This document shows, one piece after another, positions 1-13,023 of a stretch of 64,000 bases of DNA. Below the pieces are notes generated by a model. It searched no databases. It was not told the origin of the DNA and saw nothing but the letters and a program-made list of their open reading frames with translations. The stretch comes from Purpureocillium takamizusanense (taxonomy: Eukaryota; Ascomycota; Sordariomycetes; Hypocreales; Ophiocordycipitaceae). The stretch lies in NCBI RefSeq assembly GCF_022605165.1, contig NC_063068.1, forward strand, positions 2,108,001 to 2,172,000, in the 5' to 3' direction. Position 1 is the stretch's first letter; the number at the start of each line of letters is the position of its first letter. Position numbers and translations under genes: made by a program.

Positions 1-58
1 CGTGGCCGCCGTGGGCCAGGGCCGAGCCGGCCAGAAGAGCAACGGTAGAGAAACGCAT
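1..58 (-). CDS. Secreted protein, N-terminal 19 codons only (runs off the left edge)
   Basis: Read on the minus strand from the ATG at 58-56, the sequence gives M-R-F-S-T-V-A-L-L-A-G-S-A-L-A-H-G-G-H and stays open to the window edge. A basic residue, a hydrophobic core (VALLAGSALA) and an A-L-A tripeptide form a typical fungal secretory signal peptide, with cleavage probably after A-L-A. A CAACAAAG stretch just before the ATG is a reasonable fungal start context. The mature protein lies outside the window, so its function cannot be named. The promoter would lie at about 59-400; a TATTAATA-like element occurs near 285. Confidence 0.6.
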   Translation of the reverse strand, partial: MRFSTVALLAGSALAHGGH

Positions 59-3000
59 CTTTGTTGTTTGGTATGTAGTGTTGGTGAAAGAACTTTATGT
101 GAATAAGGTCAAGGGTGGTGGGAAAGAGAGACGGAAGCTTGGAGCTTGGAGCGTTGGGTTAAAGAATGGACGACCGAAGTCAAAGAGAGTCAAAAGCTGG
201 CGTTGCTTGTGAGTTGGCTTGTTTGGCTGAAGAGAGGAAGAAGGGAGAAGGGGAAGCTCGACCAGACACGGAGGATGGCAGGATATTAATACACGGGCCG
301 CCCGGTTTGTGTGCCTCTGACGCGGGGGGAGGGCCAAGGCGTGCTCTGCGTCCATCCCACGCACGCGGGCGCCGTGGCCGTCCATCTCCTCTGCTCCTTG
401 GGATCCATCCATCCGTCCATCCACCCATCATCGTCCATCGGACGCATCCAAGGCAAGGCCAGGGTTACTGTCATCAGTCGCTTGCCCCGGGAAATTGCGC
501 GGCCGCCGACTCCTCCACTGGCGCTAGTCCAGGGGCACCGCGGGTGGAGGTGTTGATGGGTCCGTCATGGGTCTCGCGCGCCCACCCTCTCCGTTGGCGG
601 CCCCGGCTCTGTTGTGCGACAACGGCAGGTACTCCGTACGGCACGCTGCTCACGCCACTGTACGGCCATGTGCCCGTAGCTGGGGGGGCTGGATGCTGGA
701 TGCCGCCGCGTACAAGACGACGGGCACAGGTCGAGAGCTGGTCCGTCCATCCCGCCCCTGCTGCCGTGGCCAGTCTGCATTGCAGGAGGCGGTCCCATCT
801 CCTGTCTCGTCCACACACGCGCGTCGTCCAGCGCGCGCGTCTAACACATGGCTTCGAGCCTTGGGCGGCGGCGGCACTGTGCTGGGAGTCGAATCGCCGG
901 TCGCTCGAAGCTCCCCGTTTGCTCGCTTCGAGGCAGGTCCGTCGCGATTGCAACGCCCTCATCTCGTAGTCAAATTAGCCCTCGCCGGCCGCCGCCAGCA
1001 GCACTGCAGTGGCGCCCGTCAACAAGGGAACCGAACCGCTGCCGGTGTGCTTGATTCCACCTGCACCAACAAAAAGGCCCCGGGGACCCGGCGCCGTGGT
1101 GAATTATCATCAGTGCCGCTTGGTTGGTTTGGACGTTGCCATTCACCGTGCCCAATCTCCGTCAGATCTTCCCCCATGAATGAATGAATACGGATTACTC
1201 CGTACGAGGACTCCATTGCTCGAGGCGTTGTCGTCCGTGTTGTAGCGCTTCCTTGGGGTACCTTGGGCATCGCTCAGGCGCTGTAATGACGGACGACCTG
1301 GCTTGGTCAGGGGCGCCGAGTGCTGCTCCATTAGTACCTTCTAGTAGGAAGCTACCTGAGAGTGAGGGCACTCGAGTTGGTCAGGTTGCACCTGCTGGCA
1401 TGACGGTAAGCTTCTTGGCTGGCGACACTGGCTGCGTGACTTCTCACCGAGGCCACCACAATGGCGGTTTGCGTAGGTGGTTGGCGATACGTGCCATCGT
1501 GGGGGGTCCAGGCTGTTGTCATGCGTTGTAGCACCCACTGCGTCTTGACTCGGGTTGGCACCTTCCCCAGACGTTGGTTCCTTCCCTATCCATGCTTCGT
1601 CGACATCGGAAGGCCATCAGTGAGCGACCACGTCTCCGAGATACATCAAGCCCCATGGATCAGTCAGCTGCGCAACCCCGCAATCCTGCAATCCTCTTGG
1701 ACTGATCTTTCTACTAAGCACAATGTTCGCACGTATACGTAAGGTATTCCGTGTCATGATATGGCCTTGACCGAATTGCCCGCCGACGACACGACAGGCG
1801 CGCGCGCGCGCCAGCTCTGAGATACCCACGGCAAGCACTGCAACTTCCAGTCATTGCAGTGCGTGCCGCAGCGACTGCAGGTGGTGGGTACATGTAACCG
1901 CCAACTCGTTACCGCCTTGCACAAGTAGTCGCTCTCATGACGGCTACGTTGGCGCGAATGGGAGAGAGAGCCCATTATTCTACGTACTGTGCTGTACTGT
2001 ACGGCGCAAGGGTACCCAGACCGCAGGTTCCCTCATCCTCCAGTGGTGGGCTAATGCAGGAACAGATCGTCATCCCCGCAGCGGTCGTCCTGCCAGGCGC
2101 GCAAACTTGTCAGCCAACCAATCTCACGTCTGCTGAGCACCTTTTCTCCTTCTGCCTCATGGCTGGCTCCGATTTGCCAGCTCGCGCCCGCCCTCAGCAA
2201 CTGACGCCTACGAGCGTGGCGGTGCTCCCAGACGACAATGCAGTTCCCATTCACCCAACTGGGCCACCTCCTTACCGACGCCAGTGACCCGGCCGCTACG
2301 CGGTCCTTCGTGGCACCAACGGAAATGAAGCTGCCATCAAGTTGGGCCAGTCCCTGGCACCCGCAGGTGGCAAAAAATGCTTAGCAGGCGTAGCGCCTTG
2401 ACAAACCCCGGTAGCGGACCGGCGCCAGAGTCCCGCGCGAGGCGTCGGCTTCAATAAAACGCACTCGCCCAATGGATGGATGGCAGGGCCGCTGGGGGCC
2501 GAACCCAACAGCGCGTCGGTCTGCCATGGTCCAGACGCCGCCGCCGCCTGGCCAGCTTCTCAATCTGGCGGGGCCTTCGATAAGTGCTTGCTGACATGGT
2601 TCGTGGCGCAACAGGGGCAGCTGCGGATGCAGATGCAGTGCTCGAATCAAGCTACGTATAGGAGAGCTTTTGCCGCCGACAATATCGATAGTTTTGGGTT
2701 CATGGGCGAGTCACCACATTCACCTCTCGGCGTCCGTATCGAGGCCAAGGTGAGCAACGCGCACGTCAGGTTCCTACGCAATACCCGCGGATGGCCAGTC
2801 GTGCGCCCCATACCGCTCTACACAGAACGACGACGACGCCTGTCGTCAGACCGCCGTCCTCCGCAACAAGAAAGCTGTCGCGCTGTGTCGTCGTCGCACC
2901 ATTGATGCCGTGCCCCCAGGTGCCTGCGCCCTCGTCCGTATGACGTTTGTCCCGCCAATAACAAGCTTGTTGCCGTGAAACATGAAACGAACCGGCGGCC

Positions 3001-5421
3001 CAGCGCAAGACAGCAGGTCTGCAGTGTGGGCGAGGGCGAGGGTGGTCCAACACCAAACAAGAAGTGCAGCTTGCAGAGACATTTGACGCGAGCTCGGGCC
3101 GGCTCCCGATGCTGTCGGGTGCAGTACAGTACCACCCATCGGTCGCAATGCAAATTGGCAATACGTGCGACGTACTTCGTACGTATGTACGTACGTAGGT
3201 AGCAAGAGCGGGCGCACTGTGCTGCATTTTGATTCAACCCCCGCCCGCGACTCCAATCTGCGACAAGAGGCCCGGCATGGGCTTATCGCGCCTGTGCGCG
3301 TCGCACGTTGGAAGTTAAATCGATTCGCCGCGTGGGCAGCGACGACGACGATAACGACGACGACTACGACGGTATCGATGGAACGTTGACAAGTGGGTTG
3401 CCATCATCACACAATGCTGTTTGCTGCCGGGGGATCCCCCGGTAGCCCCTGGGCCGAGACCAGCATGCTAACATCAGCATCAGCATCGGGCCTTTGGCGC
3501 CTCAAAAACTCGTGTCCTAAGATTCATCCTCAAAGCTAGCTAAATAGCCGCATCCTGCGAGCAGGGCCAAGACTGCGCGGATGGACTCATCCGGATGCCG
3601 GGCAAGATTGACGACCCACGGCGTCCACCCGTCCGCCTGCTCGGTAGCGGGGAACCATCGAGTAACCCCGCAAGAGAGATGAGGTCTCAATCTTTTCAGA
3701 TCACTCCCGGCAGCGGGACCATTGTGGAATCTTTTAATATAGGAGGCCGTCGAGTGTAGAACAGTCAGTTCAAAGGCTCTACAAATTGGTGCCGGCCTCA
3801 TGTCGCTCGCGTTTCAACAGCAACATGTCGACATTATCGATGTCCACCACGTGCCCCGCCGGCCTGAGCGCAGGGGCTAACCGAGAGCACTCACATCCTC
3901 CCACGTGCCTGCATACCCGGAGCAGCGAAGCTCTTTTGATATGGGCTCTGGGTGGCCGCCTTCCTCGACGCCTCGATCCGATCGAATATTCGGCCGATCC
4001 AAGCTTCGAGAAATGGCACTGATCAACCACTGCACTGCAAGCCAGGCTGAGACGATGCGATCGAGGCCAGTGAACAGAAGCATGGTTCTACTGGGGGAAA
4101 CGCACTCGAGATGATACAACGACAATGGCTTTGTCCACAGGTGCTCAACCATCAATAACAATAGCAACAGGTGCGCAGCCTCGAAGGTAGCCAGGTTTTG
4201 CTCATACTTATGGGCAATTTGATCCGTGGATGGCCTGCAATCGAACCAGGTACGTACGTCGCTTGTACGGTACCTGGTCATGGTCGAGTCAAGAAACCGG
4301 ACGACGCAATCCGATGTGCAAAGATGGATGGTCGTCTAAACGCAGCCGACTTTTGACTGCGACGACGTCGCAAGATGCTTGACGAAAGATATCGACCTTC
4401 GTTGCCAAGACGGCACGGACACGCGGCTGGGAAACATGGGTCCAGTGCACGTACGTGGCTTCGACAGTAAACCGTGGTCTACGAGGCGTCTGCATCGATG
4501 CCAAGCCCGGTACAGCAGCATCGAGCCATCGCATTGTGTCTGCCTGGAGGGGCTCGACGATTGAGACGCTATTTATTGTCGAAGGTGGCTTGACGATGCA
4601 AAGTACGAAGTACGGTGGCAATGAGCAAGTCCGCCGCCGCCGCCGCCGCCGTCATCTTTTCTTTGCCTGTAGTCGTGCCGATGTGAAGTGAGAGTGGTGC
4701 CTGAACCGCCGTACGTAGCAGTCGTGATGCCATATTAGCATCATGGCACCCACGATCATCTGCGTTGCGTTTTGAGAGGGGATCCATGCGATGGTGCGCA
4801 ATTCGCACTGTAGTCTGCCCGCCCTGCCGGCCGGGACCACACAGTAGACCCTACAGCCTGGATTTGCCCGAACATCTCCCGCACGCTGCACACACAAACA
4901 CCATGTCAAAAAAAAGTGTCTGTCGTACCCCACATCGGTGGCACGCGAGAACCTGCACCGACATTTTGGTACCGGCCTCACTGCGGATAAAGACGCAACA
5001 CACACAAGCACGACGACACGACGCATCGTCGAGCTGCACTGCCGCATCCCGCCCGCGAACGACCTCCTCGACCGCCGCTTCGTCAGCTCCTCCCCCCCCC
5101 CTCGGGGCTCGTCCTCCCTTCGACCGACCGAGAGAGAGCTCCAAGCACGCCCTGCAAATTCCCCCCCCGCGCGCGCCGCCTTCGACACCTGCCCTGCCCG
5201 GCTTGCCCGCCTGCCTGGCCCCCAGCCCCTCCCAAATTGTCCTGCCCCTCGGCCCAGGCATGACTCCACGGTAGCCTCGTCGTTGCCCAACCCAACAAGT
5301 ATGCTGGATGCTGCGTCCACAAGGCTGCCGGAATTATAGCAGCTCGCGCTCCCGCTGACGTACAACCCCCATTTGCCCGCCTCGCTGCTCGCGGCCTGCG
5401 TGCCGTGCATCTCCATCGAGT
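59..5421. other. Gene-free stretch upstream of LOS1
   Basis: Many open frames exist here on both strands because the DNA is GC-rich, but none shows a recognisable domain, sensible splice sites or a family signature. Visible features are a short CCATC run near 410-424, a GAC-rich imperfect repeat at 3340-3372, and GTAC/TACC-rich patches at 3176-3200, 4250-4275 and 4600-4615. The last 500 bases before 5422 are pyrimidine-rich and probably contain the LOS1 promoter and leader. Confidence 0.5.
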
Positions 5422-8400
5422 ATGGAGGCTCAGGTACGTCGTTGTTGCCGTCGTCTGCCGTGCAGCAGGCCCTGCGCCTCCCCCCGTCGCCGGTGTCTCT
5501 GTGCCGCTCGGTTTGCGTCCGCGCGGCCGTCCGCTCTTTGCCTGCCCCGCCAAACCCCCCTCCCCCGTTCGTCCCGTGTCGGCGGCAGACGGCCACTCCG
5601 TGGTCGCAGCTACGCGTATGCTCCGGCCGGCCGTCTTTCTAGCTCGTCGTGGCTCGCGACACGCTTTGGCTTCCCTGTCCTGTGCTGTCGCTCCAGGTTC
5701 GTTCGGCTTTGGTGCTAACATGCCCGCTCGCTCTGCAACCAGGTCGAGAACGCCGTCGAGATTCTGTCGAATCCCACCTCCAACCATTCGCTCAAGGAGC
5801 AGGCTTTCGAGTTCCTCAATCAGCTCCGGTCGAACCCACAAGGCTGGCAAGCATGCACAAACCTCTTCGCCCGAACCCCCCGAACCTCCGAGGTTGTCCG
5901 CATGGTGTGCCTCGAGGTCGTCAACTATGCCGTTCACACGCAGGGCCTCGATGGGGAAAGCCTCGCCTACCTCAAGTACACGTTGCTGCAATACGTGCGC
6001 CAGGGCTACGGGCCCGACGCCCAACAGGAACCCGATCCCGTCTCACTCCAGAACAAGCTCACCCAGACGTTGACGTACCTCTTCGTCTTCCTCTATCAAG
6101 ATGGCTGGCAGAGCTTTCTCGATGACTTTTGGGAGCTCACCGGCGTCCCGAGCAACGCCAGCAACTCCCCCGGAGTCCTCCTCTACCTACGTATTCTGTC
6201 GTCGATCCACGACGAAATTGCAGACATGCTCTTGGCGAGGGAGAGCAACGATGCCAAGCGGAACACGGAGCTCAAGGACCAGCTCCGTGCCCAAGACATG
6301 CACAAAGTGGCCGACTCGTGGAAACAGCTGCTCGTCAAGTACGCCGACAACGACACCGTCGTCGAGCTCGTGCTCAAGGTCGTCGGCAAGTGGGTCAGCT
6401 GGATGGACATCTCGCTCGTCGTGAGTCAGGATATGTTGAATCTGCTACTTCCCGTGGTTGGGCGTACCAACCATGGCAGCGAGGACAAGGTTCGCGACAC
6501 CGCCATTGATACCCTCACGGAGATTTGCGGCAAGAAGATGCGATCCGCCGACAAGATGGAGATGATTTCCTTCCTCAGCCTCGAGCAGATTGTTGGTCAG
6601 CTCATCGCCAGCCCTGCCTTGACGGAGCTCAAGGGCACGCCAAAGTACGACACCGACCTCGCCGAGGCAGTCGCCAAGCTTGTCAATACCGTCCTTTCGG
6701 ACATTGTCAGGGCTCTCGACGATTCCCAGAGTACTGAGGAGACTCGAGAGCGTGCCAAGCAGCACCTCAACGGGTTTCTACCATTCCTTCTGCGGCTCTT
6801 TACCGACGAATACGACGAAGTCTGCTCGACTGTGATCCCCGCTCTGACCGACCTCCTCACCTTCCTGCGGAAGCTAGGCCAGCTGCCTCCTGACTACGCA
6901 CGTATGCTTCCCCCCATCCTTGACGCCATCATCCGGAAGATGCGCTACGATGAGACATCGTCTTGGGGCAACGAGGACGAGCAGACGGACGAGGCCGAAT
7001 TTCAGGAGCTGCGGAGAAAGCTGCAAAACCTGCAAAAGACCATTGCTGCCATCGACCAGCCCCTTTATATGGACATGCTTAGCAACCTTGTAGCGACCAC
7101 CTTCCAGTCGCTGGACCAGCAGGGTTCCGACATGGACTGGCGAGATCTTGACCTGGCCCTCTATGAGATGTACCTGTTTGGAGAGCTCGCCCTGCCCAAT
7201 CAGGGCCTGGGGACCAAGAACCAGCCGTCCAGCGAGGCCTCCGAGCGACTGGTTGTCATGATGCAGAAGATGGTCGGGTCAGGTAAGTCATGGGAAGCCG
7301 AGTGTCAAATGACGATGACGGAAATGCTTACAAGCGAACGCAGGCATTGCCAGCTTCTCGCATCCCGCGATCCTGCTCCAGTACATGGAGATTTGCGTGA
7401 GGTACTGTGCTATCTTTGAGAGCCATCCAGAGTACATTCCGCAAGTACTGGAAAACTTTGTGCGGCTGGTGCACCATGAACACGTTCGTATCAAGACGCG
7501 CTCTTGGTACCTCTTCCACCGGTTTATCAAGCAACTGCGGTCGCGAGTTGGCAATGTAGCCGAGACGGTGATTCAGTCCATCGGGGACCTGCTCCCAATA
7601 AAAGCAGAGGTGCCCGGTGACGATGCCGACGATGATATGTCCTCGGACGAATCGGACCACTCTGCCGACGCGTTGTTCACTAGCCAGCTGTACCTGTTCG
7701 AGGCTATTGGCTGCATCTCGTCGACTCAGAGCACCCCGGCGGACAAGCAGGCGCTCTACGCTCGGTCCGTCATGGACCCGCTCTTCCAGGACATGGAGGT
7801 GCATCTTCCCCGGGCCAAGTCGGGCGACGCGCAAGCCGTGCTGCAGATCCATCATATTGTCATGGCGCTGGGCACTCTTGCGCACGGCTTCTCCGACTGG
7901 ACGCCCGGGTCCGCCTCCAGTCACCACCCTCCACCGGAAAAGGCCGTGTCGGACGAGTTCTCACGGGCGGCTGAGGCCATTCTCATCGCCTTGAACCAGC
8001 TCAATTCGTCGGCAGAGATCCGGACGGCATGCCGCTCATCCTTTTCCAAGCTTCTGGGCGTGCTCGGGTCGGCCGTGTTGCCGCAGCTGCCTCAGTGGAT
8101 CGAGGGCCTGCTCTCGCAGAGCTCGTCCAAAGACGAGATGGCCATGTTCCTGCGGCTCCTGGACCAGGTGGTGTTTGGGTTCAAGTCGGAGATATACGAT
8201 GTGCTCAACGTGCTGCTCACACCGCTGTTGCAGCGCATCTTTGGGGGTCTGAGCGAGCCCATTGCGGGCACAGACGACGAGATACAGCTGGCGGAGCTGC
8301 GGCGGGAGTACTTGTCGTTCCTCCAGATTATCCTCAACAATGGACTGGACGGAGTGCTCATCAGCGAGGCAAACCAGGGCTTCTTCGAGCCCATGATTGC

Positions 8401-8857
8401 CTCTATCACGGAGCTGGCCAAGTCGATAGAGGGCAACATCGGGCCGAGCAGACTTGCGTTCACGCTCATGGCACGCATCTCGGCCATCTGGGGCGGGCCG
8501 GATGTGGCAACGATCTCGCAGAACCCAACAGCGCCGAGTGGAAGCCCGACGCCGGCGATCCCAGGGTTCGATCGGTTCATGATTGAGCGGTTCCACACGG
8601 TGTGCTGGGAGGTGATGCGGAACCCCAGTTTCCGGCCGTCGCAGGACGCGCAGACCAAGCAGGTGTTGACGGAGATTGCCAACCTGGAACAGACCATCTA
8701 CTCCAAGACGGGCGACATGTTCATCCAGGAGCTGCAGAACGGGCTGTTCCCCAGCCTGGGGGTCGATGGCGGCGAGTTCCTGAGGTCGTTGACAACGTCT
8801 ACGGACAAGAAGGGGTTTGCGTCGTACCTCCAGGGGCTGTTGAAGAACAGACAGTAG
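5422..8857 (+). CDS. LOS1: Exportin-T (tRNA exportin)
   Basis: Karyopherin-beta family exportin that carries mature tRNA from nucleus to cytoplasm with Ran-GTP (family knowledge). I read three exons: 5422-5433 (M-E-A-Q), 5743-7282 and 7344-8857. Both introns have GTACGT or GTAAGT donors and CAG acceptors, with CTAAC or CTTAC branch-like sites. The phases fit and give 1021 residues, normal for fungal Los1. Diagnostic stretches include the N-terminal VENAVEILSNP and SLKEQAFEFLNQL helices and RNTELKDQLRAQDM. The whole protein is an all-helical HEAT-repeat solenoid without low-complexity insertions, apart from an acidic D/S patch near 7617-7670. The ATG at 5422 is chosen because a later ATG at 5902 would delete the conserved N-terminal Ran-binding helices. 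The first coding exon is only four codons long. Confidence 0.93.
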
Positions 8858-10935
8858 GTGCGAGATGTAGAAGGAGGAATTTTAGACGGCGAAACTAGTC
8901 AGCTAGCATGTGAGGAGAGTGACGAAGGGACGACGAGCGATTGAGCTGCGGGAGGCATTCACTGCCCGCAGCAAAAAACATACCACGGCCGCCTGCGGCC
9001 ACTCCATAGACGTGAAAATAAGAGCATCCGATGCACTATACTATTACACACAGTACTTTGTACACAACCAAGGTCGTAACCATTATGCAGCGAGGGCCAT
9101 GGAGAGGCCGTGTCTAGGATATGGTTGTGGCGGCAATGTCTTGTGCATGTGATGATTAATTATGAAGATGAGGCGGGGGGGTTAGGCAAGGACGGTGTCA
9201 CAGACGGGGATGTGGTCGAGAGTGGAGACGCAAGTGGCGCCGCGCACAGCCAACCAGCGCGTGTGCTCGCGCATCAAAGTTCCGAAAGGGGCAATTGGTA
9301 ACTTGGGATACGTACCTGTCGAAATGTCCATCCGTAGAATGCATGGCAACGGAAGGCCCCTGATGCTCCTCGCGACTCTACATTACCCCCAATGGTCTAC
9401 GACACAACAGATTATTGTCACAGGCGCATGCATTCATCCACGTTCATGAACTACGGATGGTGGACGAAACGCACGCGCGCGTGCGCACCGCACCAAGCAA
9501 ACAGCACCGTCTCTTCCCAGCTCCTTTGAATAAAAAGCGAGGCCACGCATGAGCCGGCGTGTTCGTCAGCGATGGCCGCGATGGGAAGTTGTGACGAGAG
9601 GCCAGTCGCCTGCTTTGTTCCTGTGATGAAGCCCCCCTCCTTTCCCTCGGATGAACAGGATCGGAAACGAAGCGAAACCCCCCCCCCCCAAGGTTTGGCG
9701 TAATGCAAACTAAGCAGTCGCCTACTTTATTTGCGTGCTGGTTTTTTTCCTTGTCTTTTTTTTTTTGTGCGCGCGTCTCTTTTCGAATCAGCAGGATCGC
9801 AAAATCAGTGATCAAGACTGCGGAGGGCAGGTTTGCCCCGGCGGTAGTAGAGTTGCGGTGGCGCATCTGGTAGTGCCCGATTACGGACGGGGTGGTTTGT
9901 TGCTCTGGCAACTCTCGCGTCAGGCAGGGAAAGCAAGCAAGTCCCTTTACGCAAGTGGCTGAGGGAGATTTCGGAACCCTCGCATGCATGTGCGGGTAAA
10001 TAATCTGGGGGTGGGTCCGGGGAAAAAGGGAACGCTTGCCTGACGACAGGGTCGCCGCTGCTGTAAGTGAAGTAGGCGGGTGTGCTGCGACTGCCATCTC
10101 CCCCCCTGTCTGCATTGCGAATTTCTTGCAGACTACTCTATTTCCTCCGCGAGCTGAGAAAGGAGGAAGTGTACCATGTAGAATTACTGTAGATGGAAAT
10201 ATTGAAGCGGGAATATCAAAGAGAATGAACGACACTACCCACGTACGGGACTTACACGTGAGCGCGTCAAAGGGTATGGGGACGGGAAGAGGCTAACATA
10301 GTGTGCCCCCCGGAGTAGTCACCCTGCTGAGCAAGTGATTTCATAGTAGCGGAATATCAATTACTCTTGGCTGGCTTTTCGAACAGGCAACCCGCATGTA
10401 AGCTCGCGAGCCGGTCCCTTCCTATTCTGTTTTCCCCCCCTTTCTGTCCTCGCGTTTATCGGGAAGGCGCGGGACCCGAGAGTAAAAGGCGCCCGATCTC
10501 GCTCCGAAAGCCTGCTCGCGTCATGATAAGCGCGTCGAGGCGCGTCGAGCCTCGGGAGGCTATCGCGAGGCGAGCGCCCGCCGCCTCGTCTTTGACTTTG
10601 GCCATGTCCCGGGGGGTGGTACCTGTCGTTTGGTCACCCTCACGCCGACCGCCGCGGGCGAGGGTACCCGATTCGAGTGTACCTCTTGGTCGCGACCCGA
10701 GTACGTCTAGCACCTTCTCTCCCATAGTGCGCGCCCGCGCCGTTGGTGTTGACGTGGAAAGAGACGCTTGCGCATGCCGCCTGCCGCCCTCATGACCTCT
10801 GCCTACTTATTTGCTTTGCCCTAACCATGCTGCCAAATGTGTTTCTGTTTATTTCCATGGGTTGATATCGCGTCTCCTTGTGTCATGGAAAGAGAGTGTG
10901 CAGATGGGCGTGCTGGGGGGATGATTGTCCTTTCC
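8858..10935. other. Gene-free stretch between LOS1 and the TATA-box gene
   Basis: No coding frame here is supported. It holds the LOS1 3' untranslated region, a C-run near 9679-9689, a T-rich stretch near 9747-9768, and a GC-rich CpG-dense patch at about 10460-10700. The longest open frame (9444-10235, minus) has no domain and a composition unlike the real proteins of the window. Confidence 0.5.
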
Positions 10936-10942
10936 TATAAAA
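10936..10942 (+). promoter_or_regulatory. TATA box of the 421-residue protein gene
   Basis: A perfect TATAAAA at 10936-10942 is followed by a pyrimidine-rich region suited to transcription starts about 30-70 bases downstream. A leader of roughly 600-700 bases would then reach the ATG at 11697. Consensus TATA boxes are uncommon in fungal housekeeping promoters and usually mark strongly regulated or abundant transcripts (general knowledge). Assignment to this gene is by position and strand. Confidence 0.55.
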
Positions 10943-11140
10943 CCGCGCCTTTGGCTGCCGCACTTGCTGTCTCTTCTTCTTTTCATCCTTCATACTCTTC
11001 CGAGACGGCTTTGGACGTGATATTCTTCTTCACGAGCAGTTTATTACTGTCCTCTACCGTCTCTCAAGAGTCTCTCGCGTCTGTCTGCAGACGAGTCTAC
11101 AGACACAAGTGCACACTACGCCGTCCGCTCGCCTTTACTC

Positions 11141-11582
11141 GTAAGTAATGACTGTCTCTGCTTCTTCTTATTCTTGTCCTTCTCGTCTGTATCCTCCTCC
11201 TACACTTCATCATCTTCATCTTCCTTGATACCACCATCATCATTATCCTCCTCCTCCTTCTCCTCTACCTCCACCTCTACACCATCATGCCCTACCTCTT
11301 CTACCTCCACCCGAATGTGTCCCTCTCTGACTGCTCAATAGAGAGCGATTAACCCATCATAGCGACTGCCAAACTTGGCAATTCGTCTTTATTTTACATA
11401 CCACCTGCCATCGCGCGGTGGTATTTAATCGCAGCAGCGACCGCGACTCCACGTAAGTATTTGTTGCTCTCCTTGCTCTCTTACATGTTTCCGTCGCGTC
11501 GCCGTCCACGTCGTGGTCGACCCAGCCGTACAATATCGTAGTACAGCTTTGTGATCTGTCTCATCACTGACACGTCGTCTAG
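11141..11582 (+). other. Two probable introns in the 5' leader
   Basis: Between the TATA box and the ATG there are two perfect GTAAGTA donors, at 11141 and 11453. Acceptors in the right order are CAATAG ending at 11341 (with TCTGAC just upstream) and GTCTAG ending at 11582 (with CACTGAC upstream). This gives leader introns 11141-11341 and 11453-11582 and a small non-coding exon 11342-11452. The donors are strong; the exact acceptors are inferred. Confidence 0.45.
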
Positions 11583-11696
11583 GAATACGTCGGGAGTTCG
11601 CCTACCAAGGAGACCCGTCACATCTCCTGGTTATTCGCCCTCCCTCCTCCTCCTCCTTCTCCCCCTTCCTCCTTTTTTTTTAATTTTTAATTTATA

Positions 11697-13023
11697 ATGT
11701 CCGCCTTGGTAAGACTCGCTCCGTGATAATCCCATTTAGCTCTGTATTGTCACTTACACTCTCTTCCAGAACGGTTTCGCAGCCAACGGGGTGGGCGGCG
11801 GTCCCGGTCTCAAGTCGACCGTCAGTGAGGACGCCGCTTCCGCGTACATCAGGGTCCGCAACCTGAACCTTGGCACTAGCAACGCTGGTGGCAAGGGAAG
11901 GGTCATCGCGGTCAAGAACATCAAGACCTGGATGCGGAAGATGGGCTACCCCACTGAGGTAGACATCAGGGCCGCCGGCTTCGCTCTGGCCGACGCCTTC
12001 GACGGGCCCCAAGGCTGGCCGTTCGAGAGCAGCCTCTGCCGCCGCGTCATCGACGCACTCCAGGAGGGCCGCCTCGACAGCGCCTCCTTCAAGGACATGC
12101 TGCTCCTCTCGGCCTGCAGCGATAGCGGCGACTTCGGCGGCGAGATGCGGCCCCGCCGCACACGGTCCAACGGCAATATCAACAGGCTGCAGGATGCCCT
12201 GTGCAAGGCCGTGCAGAACAAGCCGGCCTTCGCCTGGCGCCTCGCCCCCGTCTCTGCCGCCTGGATCTCGGCCGCCGCCAGGGGCTACGACGTCTGCGCC
12301 GGGCTCTACATCGCCCGGATCTTGCCCGTGGTGAAGCAGTCGAGCAGCTGGCTGCGGACTGGCGAGACAGAGACCCAGAGGCTGCGCGACCTTGGGGATC
12401 TTCTCCAGTTGCAGCGCGCCGGCCGGGGTGTCCCTGGCGCCTCCGCCCACGACCTGGTCATAGACTGCTATCTGACCGGGGGTCCCAGCTCGGTTGGGGC
12501 CGAGAGTGGGTACGTCTCTAGTCAGAGACGGCGTGCGGCGGCGGCGGCGGCGGCGGCGGCGGCTGCGAACCTTGGCCCGGCCCCAGCTCCGGCCCCAGCT
12601 CCGGCCTTGACTCCGGCTCCGTCCCCGGCCCTGGTCCCGGCTCCGGCTGTGGCCGTAGAGCTGGACCGGGATGTCGCCCCGCTCGAGGGCTTTGACTGGG
12701 GTGCGGCCCTCGACGACCTCGGCCAGGACTTCGGCCTCGAGGCTCCCGCCCCGGCCGAAGGGCTCGACAAGGACTCAGCCCTGTTCGACGGCTTCGACTG
12801 GAACGCGGCCGTCGGCGACTTCAACCCGGACTTCGGTCCCGATGAAGCCGCCCCCGCCGCCCCTGTCGTCCCGGCCCTCGACCTGGACTTCGACCTCGGC
12901 CTCGACCTCGTCCCGGACGTCACCGCGGACGCGGCTACGGGCCCGCCCGCAGACGCCGGGACCGAGCAGGAGGACGCGTTGCTCTCCACCCTCGGCGCCT
13001 GGCTCCAGCAGCAGGACAACTAG
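11697..13023 (+). CDS. Unrecognised acidic Pro/Ala-rich protein with duplicated F-D-W motif
   Basis: I do not recognise this family. The model is exon 1 11697-11708 (M-S-A-L), intron 11709-11769 (GTAAGA...CCAG), exon 2 11770-13023, 421 residues. The first ~240 residues look folded, with helices and few low-complexity runs, including AVKNIKTWMRKMGYPTEVD. Then come an Ala run (near residue 259), a Pro-Ala tract (about 270-300) and an acidic tail. The tail carries two related units about 34 residues apart, LEGFDWGAALDDLGQDFG and LFDGFDWNAAVGDFNPDFG, followed by D/L-rich sequence. Acidic residues spaced with aromatics resemble transcription activation segments, but that is only a resemblance. Third-position GC is extremely high. 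The TATA box and spliced leader suggest a regulated, well expressed gene. Confidence 0.7.

Noticed and set aside
166..969. Long plus-strand open frame near the left edge
   Set aside because: Starts in the presumed promoter of the secreted gene, is H/R/P-rich, has no domain or splice logic.
4652..6024. Two long overlapping minus-strand frames over the LOS1 start
   Set aside because: Antisense to LOS1 exon 1, intron 1 and exon 2; low-complexity Arg/Gly sequence.
9444..10235. 263-codon minus-strand frame
   Set aside because: No recognisable domain, homopolymer-driven composition (C-run read as Gly), no supporting promoter.
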